DNA from: Streptosporangium brasiliense
GTDB taxonomy: Bacteria; Actinomycetota; Actinomycetes; Streptosporangiales; Streptosporangiaceae
Length of the DNA: 64,000 bases
Reading direction: 5' to 3'
Assembly: GCF_030811595.1 (NCBI RefSeq)
Contig: NZ_JAUSRB010000002.1
Location: 5,332,001 to 5,396,000, forward strand
The notes under the pieces are model-generated. The model ran no database searches. It saw nothing but the letters and a program-made list of their open reading frames with translations, and was not told the origin of the DNA. A program made the position numbers and the translations under genes. How positions within the stretch are numbered: position 1 is the stretch's first letter; every line of letters starts with the position of its first letter. Below are positions 42,569-51,157 of the stretch, in pieces.

Positions 42569-43153
42569 GTGGGACGACCAGCGAAGTTCAGCAACGACCA
42601 GATACTCGACGCCGCGGCGGAGCTCGTGGCCGAGGGCGGGCAGGGGGCCGTGACGATCTCGGCGATCGCCGCGAGGCTGGGCGCGCCCAGCGGGTCGATC
42701 TACCACCGCTACGCCTCCCGGGACCTGCTGGTGGCGCACCTGTGGATGCGCGCCGCCCGCCGCTTCCAGGAGGGCTACCTGCGCGCGGCGGGGCGGGCCG
42801 ACCCGCACGCGGCGGCGGAGTCGGCCGTCTCGTACGTGGTCGGCTGGTCGGCGGACAACCTCCGGGAGGCGCGGCTGCTCCTGCTCCACCGGCACGAGGA
42901 CCTGCTGGCCGCCTGGCCAGCGGAGCTGGCGGGGGACCTGGCCGCCCTGAACGCCGACCTCGCCGCCGCGCTCTCGGCGCTGAGCGCGCGCTATTTCGGC
43001 GCGGAGACCCCGGAGAACCTGGAACGGATCACCTTCGCGCTGGTGGACGTGCCGTACGCGGCCGTCAGGAGGCACCTGATCGCCGGCCGTACCCCACCCG
43101 CCTCGGCGGGCCGCCTGGCGGTGCTCGCCGCCAGGGCGGCGCTGGACGGGTGA
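42569..43153 (+). CDS. TetR-family regulator
   Basis: A 194-residue TetR protein. The N-terminal HTH (FSNDQILDAAAELVAEGGQGAVTISAIAARLGAPSGSIYHRYASRDLLVAHLW) is followed by a helical ligand domain with no recognisable specificity. GTG 42569 (GRPAKFSND) is the usual start type; a longer frame to 42521 adds a basic stretch only. It is divergent from the siderophore-interacting gene. Confidence 0.88.
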   Translation: MGRPAKFSNDQILDAAAELVAEGGQGAVTISAIAARLGAPSGSIYHRYASRDLLVAHLWMRAARRFQEGYLRAAGRADPHAAAESAVSYVVGWSADNLREARLLLLHRHEDLLAAWPAELAGDLAALNADLAAALSALSARYFGAETPENLERITFALVDVPYAAVRRHLIAGRTPPASAGRLAVLAARAALDG

Positions 43154-43339
43154 TCGCGGAGGTCGATGTCCGGGACGGGGCCGATGTCCGAGACAGGGGA
43201 GGGCGCCGTCGAGGCCGCCGGACGGCTCCGCCCGCGACCCGGGCCCGCGGACGGCCTGACCGCCGGTTCCGCGCGGATCACCGGCGCCGCGGAGCGGGCC
43301 GGGACGCACGCGGAGAAATCTACAACGTAAAGGCCGTGG

Positions 43340-43380
43340 CCGGAGGTCCCGCGCGGCCGACTGCCGCGCCGGACCTCCGG
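43340..43380. terminator. bidirectional hairpin between tetR and EAL genes
   Basis: An 18-base stem with a single mismatch and a CGACT loop ends six bases before the EAL-gene stop codon and faces both convergent genes. It lies in the 43154-43385 gap, which shows no gene. Confidence 0.8.
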
Positions 43381-43385
43381 GCCCC

Positions 43386-44513
43386 CTACCGCTCCATGGC
43401 CATCTGGCGGATCAGGTCGGCCACCCGGACGATCCCCATGCACCGGCCGACCTCGTCCACGACGACCAGGTCGTCGTAGACGCGCTCGGCGTCGCGTCCG
43501 GCGACCTGCATGGCGGCGACGGCGGGGGTGGTCTTGGGGACCGCGCGGACGGAGTCCGCCAGGCGCCCGGCGGGCTTCTTGCCGTGCAGGGCGTGGCCGA
43601 AGCGGCTGGCGATGGACAGCAGGAAGCGGCTGCGGTCGAGGCTGCCCTTCGGGCGCTGGTACTCGTCGACCAGGATCACGCTGGTGATGGAGGGCTCGCC
43701 GCCGAAGGCCCGGACCACCTCCTCGGCGGTGGCCTCGTGGGGGAGGGTCACCGCGGGCAGGAGGAACTCCTGGACCCGGGGGCCGAGCAGGGCCCGCTCC
43801 GGCTCGCGGGTGAGGACCGGCAGCGGCACGTGGACCCGGCCGGAGGGGCCCGGGACCAGCAGCGGGCCCTGCGCCAGCCGTACCCCCCAGCCGCGGACCG
43901 TGGCGAGCTGCGCCTCCTCGGCCACGCCCGGGGCCAGCACGTGGGCGCCCACCTGCCGGGCGAGCCCGGCCAGGGCCTCGGCCAGCGCCGTGCGGCGCGG
44001 ATCGCCGGGGACGCGCGCGATGAGCTCGGGGGAGAGCACCGCCAGGTACGGCATGGCGTCGGTGAGCAGGTCCATCGGGATGTGACCGGCTCCCAGGTCG
44101 CCCACCGCGATCAGGTAGCCGATGGCGCGGAGCCCGTCCAGCCCGGTGATCAGGGCCCGGCGCTCGGTCTCGGAGAAGCCGCCCCGGAGCATGAGGATCA
44201 CTTCGCGGGGGCGCCGGCCGGACACGCGCAGCGCCTCGTGGAGCGGCGCCAGGGCGGCCGAACCGCCGATCACCGCCTCCGCGGGCAGGCCGAGGACCAG
44301 TGGGAGCAGGAGCTCGCTCCTGGCGGCGCCCAGGAGCGTTCCAGCGAGGGAGGCGACGCTCCCATGATGGTCGCCGACCGCCTGGAGGGCGATGACGCCC
44401 CCCGTGTCGAGGTCGACGATCGGTGTGATGTCCACGGTGGCCGCTGCGGAGGCCGTGAGGAGGTGCGTTCGACTCGCCACGTACAGAGAATGCGGCACGC
44501 TCAGCAATCGCAT
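43386..44513 (-). CDS. degenerate EAL-domain protein with C-terminal CBS-like region
   Basis: A 375-residue protein. Residues ~22-240 resemble a c-di-GMP phosphodiesterase EAL domain, but the signature Glu-Ala-Leu is replaced by ALQAV. The DDFGxG motif reads VGDLGAG, although the late QGPLL is kept. Loss of the catalytic Glu predicts a non-catalytic c-di-GMP or protein-binding domain. Residues ~250-375 look like a CBS-type pair (HEATAEEVVRAFGG, VILVDEYQRPKG, VYDDLVVVDEVGRCMGIVRVADLI). ATG 44513 is chosen; ATG 44615 would add 34 low-complexity residues. Confidence 0.75.
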   Translation of the reverse strand: MRLLSVPHSLYVASRTHLLTASAAATVDITPIVDLDTGGVIALQAVGDHHGSVASLAGTLLGAARSELLLPLVLGLPAEAVIGGSAALAPLHEALRVSGRRPREVILMLRGGFSETERRALITGLDGLRAIGYLIAVGDLGAGHIPMDLLTDAMPYLAVLSPELIARVPGDPRRTALAEALAGLARQVGAHVLAPGVAEEAQLATVRGWGVRLAQGPLLVPGPSGRVHVPLPVLTREPERALLGPRVQEFLLPAVTLPHEATAEEVVRAFGGEPSITSVILVDEYQRPKGSLDRSRFLLSIASRFGHALHGKKPAGRLADSVRAVPKTTPAVAAMQVAGRDAERVYDDLVVVDEVGRCMGIVRVADLIRQMAMER

Positions 44514-44613
44514 AAGCCACGTTCGGTGATGTTCACCGATATTTCGCTGTTCGTTGGAGCCGGCCGCCGGCGGATCCGTGCCGCGGGGCGGCCACCCGGT
44601 AGTGTCGCCTTCC

Positions 44614-45270
44614 ATGACGTCACGACCCGCCAAGGGCGGGGGTCGCTGGGTCTCGGTCGGCCCCGAGCGCCTCGGCCGCTGGGTGGACGGCTTCGTCGAG
44701 CGGCACGGGCCGCCGAGCGTGACGGCCGGCGACGAGGTCGTGCGGCTGCTGGGCGCCGACGGGGCGGTGGCCGAGTGCCAGGTGCCGTTCCCGCCGCTGA
44801 CCCCCTCCGGTGGCGGGCCGCTGGCGCGTCTCATCACCCACGCGCGCCGCGAGCGCCGGGTCGGCGTGCTGCTGGTGCGGCTCGGCGGTCACGCGGCGGG
44901 AATATTCCAGGGTGACATACTCGTCTCCTCCAAGGTGGGATCGCGGCCGGTGCACGGCCGCAGCGCGGCGGGGGGCTGGTCGCAGCAGCGCTTCGCCCGG
45001 CGCAGGGAGAACCAGGCCGGCCGGGCGCACGACGCGGCGGCCGAGGTGGCGCTGCGCGTCCTCGGTCCGCACCTGGCGGAGCTGGAGGCGGTGGTCCTGG
45101 GCGGCGACCGGCGTGCGGTCGACGCGCTGCGGCCCGACCGCAGGCTCGCCCCGATCTTCGAACTGGAGACTGGGCCGTTCCTGACGGTCCCCGACCCCCG
45201 GCTGGCCGTGCTGCGTGAGACCCCCGGTCAGTTCCGAGCCGTCCGCATCAAGGTGACCGACCCCGGTTAA
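44614..45270 (+). CDS. VLRF1-family peptidyl-tRNA hydrolase / release factor (actinobacterial type)
   Basis: A 218-residue protein matching the actinobacterial VLRF1 family, related to eukaryotic Vms1/ANKZF1, which frees stalled nascent chains in ribosome quality control. The catalytic-loop region is VHGRSAAGGWSQQRFARRRENQ, containing Q124/Q125 where the family uses a conserved Gln. RVGVLLVRLGGHAAGIFQG is a family beta strand region. It is followed by an ABC-F gene, another ribosome-associated function. Confidence 0.8.
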   Translation: MTSRPAKGGGRWVSVGPERLGRWVDGFVERHGPPSVTAGDEVVRLLGADGAVAECQVPFPPLTPSGGGPLARLITHARRERRVGVLLVRLGGHAAGIFQGDILVSSKVGSRPVHGRSAAGGWSQQRFARRRENQAGRAHDAAAEVALRVLGPHLAELEAVVLGGDRRAVDALRPDRRLAPIFELETGPFLTVPDPRLAVLRETPGQFRAVRIKVTDPG

Positions 45271-45312
45271 TCAAGGAGTGAGCGGCCATGTGTGCGCCGT
45301 ACACTGATCGGT

Positions 45313-45330
45313 ATGCGCACTTCCGATTGA
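45313..45330 (+). CDS. possible five-codon leader ORF (MRTSD) before the ABC-F gene
   Basis: ATG 45313 begins a five-codon frame, MRTSD-stop, in the 172-base leader of the ABC-F gene. A -10-like TACACT (45300-45305) would start transcription almost on this ATG, making it leaderless. Short leader peptides control several ABC-F resistance genes by attenuation. The rest of the leader is GC-rich and could fold. Confidence 0.3.
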   Translation: MRTSD

Positions 45331-45442
45331 CGCCGCCCTGATGAGGCGAGAGAGCCGAGCCGGGAGCCGGGAGACGGGGCGCGGCGGTTCGGCCACAGCG
45401 AGGTGAGCCGGTTGATTTCCAGTCTGGGAGTGTTCTCCAACC

Positions 45443-47041
45443 ATGATCGTAGCTTCTGACATCGAATTGCGCGCCGGGGCCCGGCTGCTCATCGAGGGCG
45501 CGTCGTTCCGGGTGAACCCCGGTGACAAGATCGGTCTCGTCGGCCGCAACGGCGCCGGCAAGACCACCCTGACCAGGGTGCTCGCGGGTGAGGGGGTGCC
45601 CGCGGCGGGCACCGTCTCCACCACCGGGGCCGTCGGCTATCTCCCGCAGGACCCGCGCACCGGCGACCTGCAGGTGCTCGCCCGCGACCGCATCCTGTCC
45701 GCGCGCGGGCTGGACGAGGTGCTCCGCGAACTGCGCGAGGCCGAGCTCGGCATGGCCTCCGCCGACGAGCGCAGGCGGGACCGCGCGGTGCGTGCCTACG
45801 GGCGCCTGGAGGACCGGCTGCACGTCCTGGGCGGATACGCCGCCGAGTCGGAGGCGGCCTCCATCGCCTCCAGCCTCGGGCTGCCCGACCGGGTGCTCGG
45901 CCAGCCGCTGGAGACCCTGTCGGGAGGGCAGCGCAGGCGGGTGGAGCTGGCGCGGATCCTCTTCAGCGGGGCGGAGACTCTCCTCCTTGACGAGCCGACA
46001 AACCACCTCGATGCAGACTCAATCGGGTGGCTTCGTGATTTTTTACGATCGCATCAGGGCGGCTTGATCATTATTAGCCATGATGTCGGGCTTCTTGAAG
46101 CGACGGTAAACAGGGTTCTGCACCTGGACGCCAACCGCGCGACGATCGACACCTACAACGTCGGCTGGAAGACCTACCTGGCCCAGCGGGAGACCGACGA
46201 GAAGCGCCGCAAGCGCGAGCGCGCCAACGCCGAGAAGCAGGCCTCGGCGCTGATGTCGCAGGCCGACAAGATGCGGGCCAAGGCCACCAAGGCCAAGGCC
46301 GCCCAGGACATGCAGCGCCGCGCCGAGCGGCTGCTGTCGGGCCTGGAGGTCGAGCGGCGCGGCGACAGGGTCGCCAAGCTGCGCTTCCCCGAGCCCGCGC
46401 CGTGCGGGCGGACCCCCATCGCCGCCCAGGGCCTGTCGAAGTCCTACGGCTCGCTGGAGGTCTTCACCGACGTGGACGCGGCCGTGGACAAGGGGACCAG
46501 GGTCGTCATCCTGGGCCTCAACGGCGCGGGCAAGACCACCCTGCTGCGCATCCTGGGCGGCATCGAGGAGCCCGACACCGGCGCCGTCCGGCCCGGCCAC
46601 GGACTCAAGCTGGGCTACTACGCCCAGGAGCACGAGACGATCGACCCGGACCGGACGGTCCTGGAGAACATGCGCTCGGCCGGGGGGATGCTCGCCGACG
46701 TGGAGCTCCGCAAGGTCCTGGGCTCGTTCCTGTTCACCGGCGACGACGTCGACAAGCCCGCCGGAGTGCTGTCCGGAGGCGAGAAGACCCGGCTGGCCCT
46801 GGCCACCCTGGTGCTGTCGGCGGCCAACGTCCTGCTCCTCGACGAGCCCACCAACAACCTCGATCCGGCCAGTCGAGAGCAGGTCCTTTCGGCGCTAAGG
46901 TCCTATTCTGGGGCAATTGTGCTCGTCACGCACGATGAGGGTGCTGTCGAGGCTCTACAACCCGATAGGGTGATCTTGCTGCCTGACGGAGTTGAAGACG
47001 CTTGGAGCGACGAATTTTCCGATCTTGTGGCACTTGCCTGA
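45443..47041 (+). CDS. ABC-F family ATPase (ribosome-associated)
   Basis: A 532-residue protein with two ABC domains and no membrane segment. Domain 1: GRNGAGKTT, LSGGQRRRVELARIL, LLLDEPTNHLD. Domain 2: GLNGAGKTT, LSGGEKTRLALATL, LLLDEPTNNLD. The charged helical linker (~residues 250-300, KRRKRERANAEKQ) is the P-site-tRNA-interaction region. ABC-F proteins rescue or protect ribosomes. Two patches (about 45975-46120 and 46860-47041) switch to AT-ending codons, including TTA at 46043-46045, each directly after a Walker B motif. Confidence 0.93.
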   Translation: MIVASDIELRAGARLLIEGASFRVNPGDKIGLVGRNGAGKTTLTRVLAGEGVPAAGTVSTTGAVGYLPQDPRTGDLQVLARDRILSARGLDEVLRELREAELGMASADERRRDRAVRAYGRLEDRLHVLGGYAAESEAASIASSLGLPDRVLGQPLETLSGGQRRRVELARILFSGAETLLLDEPTNHLDADSIGWLRDFLRSHQGGLIIISHDVGLLEATVNRVLHLDANRATIDTYNVGWKTYLAQRETDEKRRKRERANAEKQASALMSQADKMRAKATKAKAAQDMQRRAERLLSGLEVERRGDRVAKLRFPEPAPCGRTPIAAQGLSKSYGSLEVFTDVDAAVDKGTRVVILGLNGAGKTTLLRILGGIEEPDTGAVRPGHGLKLGYYAQEHETIDPDRTVLENMRSAGGMLADVELRKVLGSFLFTGDDVDKPAGVLSGGEKTRLALATLVLSAANVLLLDEPTNNLDPASREQVLSALRSYSGAIVLVTHDEGAVEALQPDRVILLPDGVEDAWSDEFSDLVALA

Positions 47042-47155
47042 TCTTAATTTGAGCGGGTACGGATCTTTTCCCATGGAGTAGGTAGCCGATCTCGCTGAAA
47101 TGACTGATCATGGCGTGAGTAACGCTGCGGAAGTCTGGCACTACAGGAGGTACTC

Positions 47156-47371
47156 GTGGCCGAGACTCTTAAGAAAGGCACCCGGGTCACCGGGGCCGAT
47201 CGCGACAAACTGGCCGCCGATCTAAAGAAGCGCTACAGCGCCGGTGAGAGCATCCGGGCGCTGGCCGCTTCGACCGGCCGGTCGTACGGCTTCATCCACC
47301 GCATCCTGAGCGAGTCCGGTGTGACTCTGCGCGGGCGCGGCGGCGCCACCCGAGGTAAGTCAAAGCGCTGA
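47156..47371 (+). CDS. small helix-turn-helix protein, conserved in actinobacteria
   Basis: A 71-residue basic protein: MAETLKKGTRVTGADRD, then a resolvase/MerR-like HTH (IRALAASTGRSYGFIHRILSESG) and the tail GVTLRGRGGATRGKSKR. I recognise it as a widespread actinobacterial family without a firm function; small size and basic tail suggest a nucleoid or global regulator. AGGAGG seven bases before GTG 47156 is a strong ribosome-binding site. Confidence 0.8.
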   Translation: MAETLKKGTRVTGADRDKLAADLKKRYSAGESIRALAASTGRSYGFIHRILSESGVTLRGRGGATRGKSKR

Positions 47372-47502
47372 CCCCGCCTCGGAACGCGCGTCCGCAGCCG
47401 CTCGTCCCTACGCTGAGACGTCCCGCCCGGGCCTGTAGAACCTCATTCTAGAGAATCGATAGGCTCGGGCGAGACGGAAGACGACAGGTGGGAGAGCGAG
47501 CG

Positions 47503-48312
47503 ATGGCGGAAGTGGCGTTCGGGGGGAGTGCGGAGAAGATCTCCCTCGAGGAGGTCGGTCTGCGCTACGAGGTGGACGGTGAGATCGCGACGATCACGCT
47601 GGACCGGCCGGACAAGAGGAACGCTCAGACGTTCGCGACCTGGTCGGCGCTGGCTCAGATCGGTGACAACCTGCCGCAGCAGGTCAGGGTCGTCGTGGTC
47701 AGAGGTGAGGGGCCGTCCTTCTCGGCAGGCATCGACCTGCGGATGTTCACCCCCGAGGGGGTTCCCGGTCAGGGCTCGTTCGCGTCCTCCGCGAAACTCG
47801 ACAGCTCGGCCTTCGAGCAGCGGATAGCGCAGGCGCAGCAGGGCTTCCTGTGGCTGCGACGTCCGGACATCGTCTCCGTCGCGGCCGTCCAGGGTCACGC
47901 GATCGGTGCCGGGTTCCAGCTCGCTCTCGCCTGTGACCTGCGTGTTCTCGCCGACGACGCCCAACTGTGCATGAAAGAGCCCGCGCTCGGGCTGGTCCCC
48001 GACCTGACCGGCACCAAGCCGCTGGTCGACCTCGTGGGCCTGTCCCGTGCCGTCGAGATCTGCCTCACGGCCCGGACCGTGGGAGCACAGGAGGCGGCCA
48101 GGATCGGGCTGGCGGAGCTGGTGGTCGCACCGGAGGACCTGGCGGGAGCCGTACGCGACCTGACCGCCGCGCTGCTGGCCACCGGCCGCGACGCGGCGAC
48201 GGCTACCAAGCGGCTGCTCCAGGGAGCCTCCGGGCGCACACTGGAGGAGCAGTGCGCCGCCGAACGGCAAGAGCAGGTCGTGCGGATCAAAGCGCTGTTC
48301 GCCGGAAGCTGA
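47503..48312 (+). CDS. enoyl-CoA hydratase/isomerase family protein
   Basis: A 269-residue crotonase-fold enzyme. The oxyanion-hole segments are GPSFSAGIDLRMF and HAIGAGFQLALACDLR. EPALGLVPDLTGTKPLVDLVG carries the position used by catalytic Glu in hydratases, here aspartate/threonine-like (PDLTGT), as in many isomerase-type or uncharacterised members. Acts on acyl-CoA; substrate unknown. GGGAGAG selects ATG 47503 over GTG 47488. Confidence 0.88.
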   Translation: MAEVAFGGSAEKISLEEVGLRYEVDGEIATITLDRPDKRNAQTFATWSALAQIGDNLPQQVRVVVVRGEGPSFSAGIDLRMFTPEGVPGQGSFASSAKLDSSAFEQRIAQAQQGFLWLRRPDIVSVAAVQGHAIGAGFQLALACDLRVLADDAQLCMKEPALGLVPDLTGTKPLVDLVGLSRAVEICLTARTVGAQEAARIGLAELVVAPEDLAGAVRDLTAALLATGRDAATATKRLLQGASGRTLEEQCAAERQEQVVRIKALFAGS

Positions 48313-48328
48313 CGGGGGAATGGAGATG

Positions 48329-48356
48329 CCTCTCCCGGTGCTCGCACCGGGAGAGG
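48329..48356 (+). promoter_or_regulatory. hairpin occluding the ribosome-binding site of the ABC exporter
   Basis: CCTCTCCCGGTG / CACCGGGAGAGG form a perfect 12-base stem with a CTCG loop. The 3-prime arm contains most of the ribosome-binding sequence GAGAGGAGG (48351-48358) that serves ATG 48364. It can act as a translation lock, or as an intergenic terminator. Confidence 0.6.
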
Positions 48357-48363
48357 AGGCCAG

Positions 48364-50235
48364 ATGGCGATGATGGGTGGCGGGTTCGGCCCGCAGGCGA
48401 TGCGCTCGCTGCGGCGCGACAGCTCCGTGACCAAGGAGCGCCTCGCGCCGGGCACGGTCAGGCGCATCGCGCGATACGCGCGGCCTTTCTCCCGGCACAT
48501 CACGGCCTTCCTGGCGCTGGTCGTGATCGGCTCGGGCATCGTGATCGCCAACCCGCTGCTGATGAAGGCGATCATCGACAACGGCATCACCCCGGCACGG
48601 CCCGGGGTCGTGGTCGCCCTCGCGGTGGTCATCGCGCTCCTGGCGGTGGCCGACGCGGCGCTCACCCTGGCCCAGCGCTGGTTCTCGGCCCGGATCGGCG
48701 AGGGCCTGATCTACAACCTGCGCACCGAGGTCTTCGACCACGTGCAGCGCATGCCCGTGGCCTTCTTCATGCGGACCCAGACCGGCGCCCTGGTCTCCCG
48801 GCTGAACACCGACGTGATCGGCGCGCAACGGGCGCTGACCAGCACGCTGTCCTCGGTCGTGTCCAACGTGGTCATGCTGGTGCTGGTGCTGGGCGCCATG
48901 CTGGTGCTGTCGTGGCAGATCACGGCCGTCGCCCTGGTGCTGTTGCCGATCTTCATCTTCCCCGCCAAATGGGTCGGCAGGAAGATGTCCGGGCTCACCC
49001 GCGAGCAGATGGAGCTCGACGCCGAGATGAGCTCCATGATGACCGAGCGCTTCAACGTCGCCGGCGCGATGGTCGCCAAGCTGTACGGCCGGCCGGACGA
49101 GGAGGCCGCCGCCTTCGGCCGCCGGGCCGGACGGGTGCGCGACGTCGGCGTCACCGTCGGAATGTACGGGACGGTCTTCCGGGTCGCGCTCGGCCTGGTC
49201 GCGGCGCTGGCCACCGCCCTGGTGTACGGCGCGGGCGGCCTGCTGGCCGTCGACGGCGTCTTCGAGCTCGGCACCCTCGTCGCGCTCGCCGCCCTCCTGA
49301 TGCGCCTGTACGGCCCGCTGACGAGCCTGTCCAACGTGCATGTCGACGTGATGACCGCGCTGGTCAGCTTCGACCGGGTCTTCGAGGTGCTCGACCTGCG
49401 GCCCATGGTCGCCGAGCGGCCCGGCGCCCGCGCCGTCCCGTCCGGGGCGGCCTCCGTCGAGTTCGACGACGTCCGGTTCAGATACCCGGCGGCCTCGGAG
49501 GTGTCGCTGGCCTCCCTGGAGGCGGTGGCCCGGCCCGACACCGGGCCCGGCCAGGAGGTGCTGCGCGGGATCACCTTCACCGCCCGCCCCGGCGAGATGG
49601 TCGCGCTGGTCGGCCACTCCGGCGCGGGCAAGACGACCATCACGAGCCTGGTCTCCCGCCTCTACGACGTCGACGAGGGCGCGGTCCGCATCAACGGCCT
49701 GGACGTGCGCGAGGCCACCCTCGACTCCCTGCGCGACACCGTGGGCGTGGTCATGCAGGACGCCCACATGTTCCACGACACCATCGGCGCCAACCTCGCC
49801 TACGCCAGGCCCGGGGCCACCGACGAGGAGATCTGGGAGGCGCTGCGCGCCGCGCAGATCGCCGACCTGGTCGAGGGGCTGCCCGAGGGGCTCCAGACCG
49901 TGGTGGGCGACCGGGGCTACCGGCTGTCCGGCGGGGAGAAGCAGCGCCTGGCCCTGGCCAGGCTGCTGCTCAAGGCGCCCCGGGTGGTGGTGCTCGACGA
50001 GGCCACCGCGCACCTGGACTCCGAGTCCGAGGCCGCGGTGCAGCAGGCGCTGAAGACCGCGCTGGCCGGGCGGACCTCGCTGGTCATCGCGCACCGGCTG
50101 TCCACGATCCGGGAGGCGGACCAGATCCTGGTGGTCCACGACGGCCGCATCGTGGAGCGGGGCCGCCACGACGAGCTGCTGGCCAGGGGCGCGGTCTACG
50201 CCGAGCTCTACCGCACGCAGTTCAGCTCGGAGTGA
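48364..50235 (+). CDS. ABC transporter, fused membrane-ATPase half exporter
   Basis: A 623-residue type IV ABC exporter half (MsbA/LmrA-like). Six helices (~residues 50-340) include YNLRTEVFDHVQRMPVAFFMRTQTGALVSRLNTD, the coupling region. The ATPase has Walker A GHSGAGKTT, signature LSGGEKQRLALAR, Walker B VVVLDEATAHLD and H-loop VIAHRLST. A ~20-residue insertion (SEVSLASLEAVARPDTGPGQ) lies between strand 1 and the Walker A region. It probably works as a homodimer; cargo unknown. Confidence 0.93.
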   Translation: MAMMGGGFGPQAMRSLRRDSSVTKERLAPGTVRRIARYARPFSRHITAFLALVVIGSGIVIANPLLMKAIIDNGITPARPGVVVALAVVIALLAVADAALTLAQRWFSARIGEGLIYNLRTEVFDHVQRMPVAFFMRTQTGALVSRLNTDVIGAQRALTSTLSSVVSNVVMLVLVLGAMLVLSWQITAVALVLLPIFIFPAKWVGRKMSGLTREQMELDAEMSSMMTERFNVAGAMVAKLYGRPDEEAAAFGRRAGRVRDVGVTVGMYGTVFRVALGLVAALATALVYGAGGLLAVDGVFELGTLVALAALLMRLYGPLTSLSNVHVDVMTALVSFDRVFEVLDLRPMVAERPGARAVPSGAASVEFDDVRFRYPAASEVSLASLEAVARPDTGPGQEVLRGITFTARPGEMVALVGHSGAGKTTITSLVSRLYDVDEGAVRINGLDVREATLDSLRDTVGVVMQDAHMFHDTIGANLAYARPGATDEEIWEALRAAQIADLVEGLPEGLQTVVGDRGYRLSGGEKQRLALARLLLKAPRVVVLDEATAHLDSESEAAVQQALKTALAGRTSLVIAHRLSTIREADQILVVHDGRIVERGRHDELLARGAVYAELYRTQFSSE

Positions 50236-50245
50236 GCCGGGCGGC

Positions 50246-51127
50246 TCATCGGTAGCCCAGGCGGCCGAGCTCCTCGCGGGCGACCTTCTCCACCAGCCCG
50301 GCGTCCTCGCCCCGGAGCCGGGTGCGCCAGGCGCCCACCTTCGGCGCGTCCCTGCCGTACAGGGCGACCTTGGAGACCCGCGTCTCCAGGAAGCCCGAGA
50401 GTCCCTCCACCGTCTCGGCCGGCGAGGAGACCAGGTCCTCGTAGCGCAGGGTCAGCAGCTGCCCGCGGGGGAGCTCCCGGTGGAGCGTGGCCGACAGCCG
50501 GACCGCGCTGCGCCAGCGCAGCGCGCACTTGCCGGCCGTGGGCATCGCCTTCCAGCGGTCGCGGTGCTCGGCGGAGTTGACCCCGAGAAAGGGGTTGGGG
50601 AACTCCGTCTCGTCGCTCAGCATGACCGGCTTGAACCACGACAGGGCCGCCGGGTCGGCCAGCATGTCGGCGGCCACGTCGCGGCCGTCCCTGATGAGCT
50701 GGATGAACCGGGCGTCGGGGAAGGCCTGCAGCAGCACCGAGGCGCTGTAGATCAGGTCGGGGCTGGCGTCGCCGAACCGGGCGACCGCGCCGGGGGCCGC
50801 GCACGGGCCCTCCCCGGTCACCCCGCCCGCCTCCCGGCACGGCGCCGGGCAGTCACGGCACGCGCCCGGGACGATCTGCCAGGCCTCGGCCATGGCGTCG
50901 CGGAGCACGCGGGTGGCGCCCATGCCCCGGCCGGCGATGGACGGGCGCCGGGCGAAGGCGTACACGACGTGGGCCACCGAGGGGCGCCCCATCGTGACGT
51001 GGAAGCCGGGAGAACGCTTCAGGGCACGGGCCAGCAGATCCGCGCCGGAGTGAGGGGCGGCGAGCACGAACACCGGCTGGCGGACCTTGATCCCGTTGAC
51101 CACGAGGATGTGGGGCGGAGGTCGCAT
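50246..51127 (-). CDS. sulfotransferase-family protein with a four-cysteine insertion
   Basis: A 293-residue PAPS-dependent sulfotransferase-like protein. The 5-prime phosphosulfate loop is LAAPHSGADLLARAL, and the 3-prime phosphate motif is RFIQLIRDGRDVAADM; LTLRYEDLVSSP is also typical. Residues 90-109 contain C90-x2-C93-x3-C97-x11-C109, an unusual cluster that could bind metal. The acceptor is unknown. ATG 51127 faces the S66 peptidase gene start only 30 bases away. Confidence 0.82.
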   Translation of the reverse strand: MRPPPHILVVNGIKVRQPVFVLAAPHSGADLLARALKRSPGFHVTMGRPSVAHVVYAFARRPSIAGRGMGATRVLRDAMAEAWQIVPGACRDCPAPCREAGGVTGEGPCAAPGAVARFGDASPDLIYSASVLLQAFPDARFIQLIRDGRDVAADMLADPAALSWFKPVMLSDETEFPNPFLGVNSAEHRDRWKAMPTAGKCALRWRSAVRLSATLHRELPRGQLLTLRYEDLVSSPAETVEGLSGFLETRVSKVALYGRDAPKVGAWRTRLRGEDAGLVEKVAREELGRLGYR

Positions 51128-51157
51128 ATGTGAGCCCAGTGTGGCACCGTTTGAGGA

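Noticed and set aside
47443..50169. 908-residue minus-strand frame
   Set aside because: Runs antisense through the enoyl-CoA hydratase and ABC exporter genes, has no recognisable motif and typical shadow composition.
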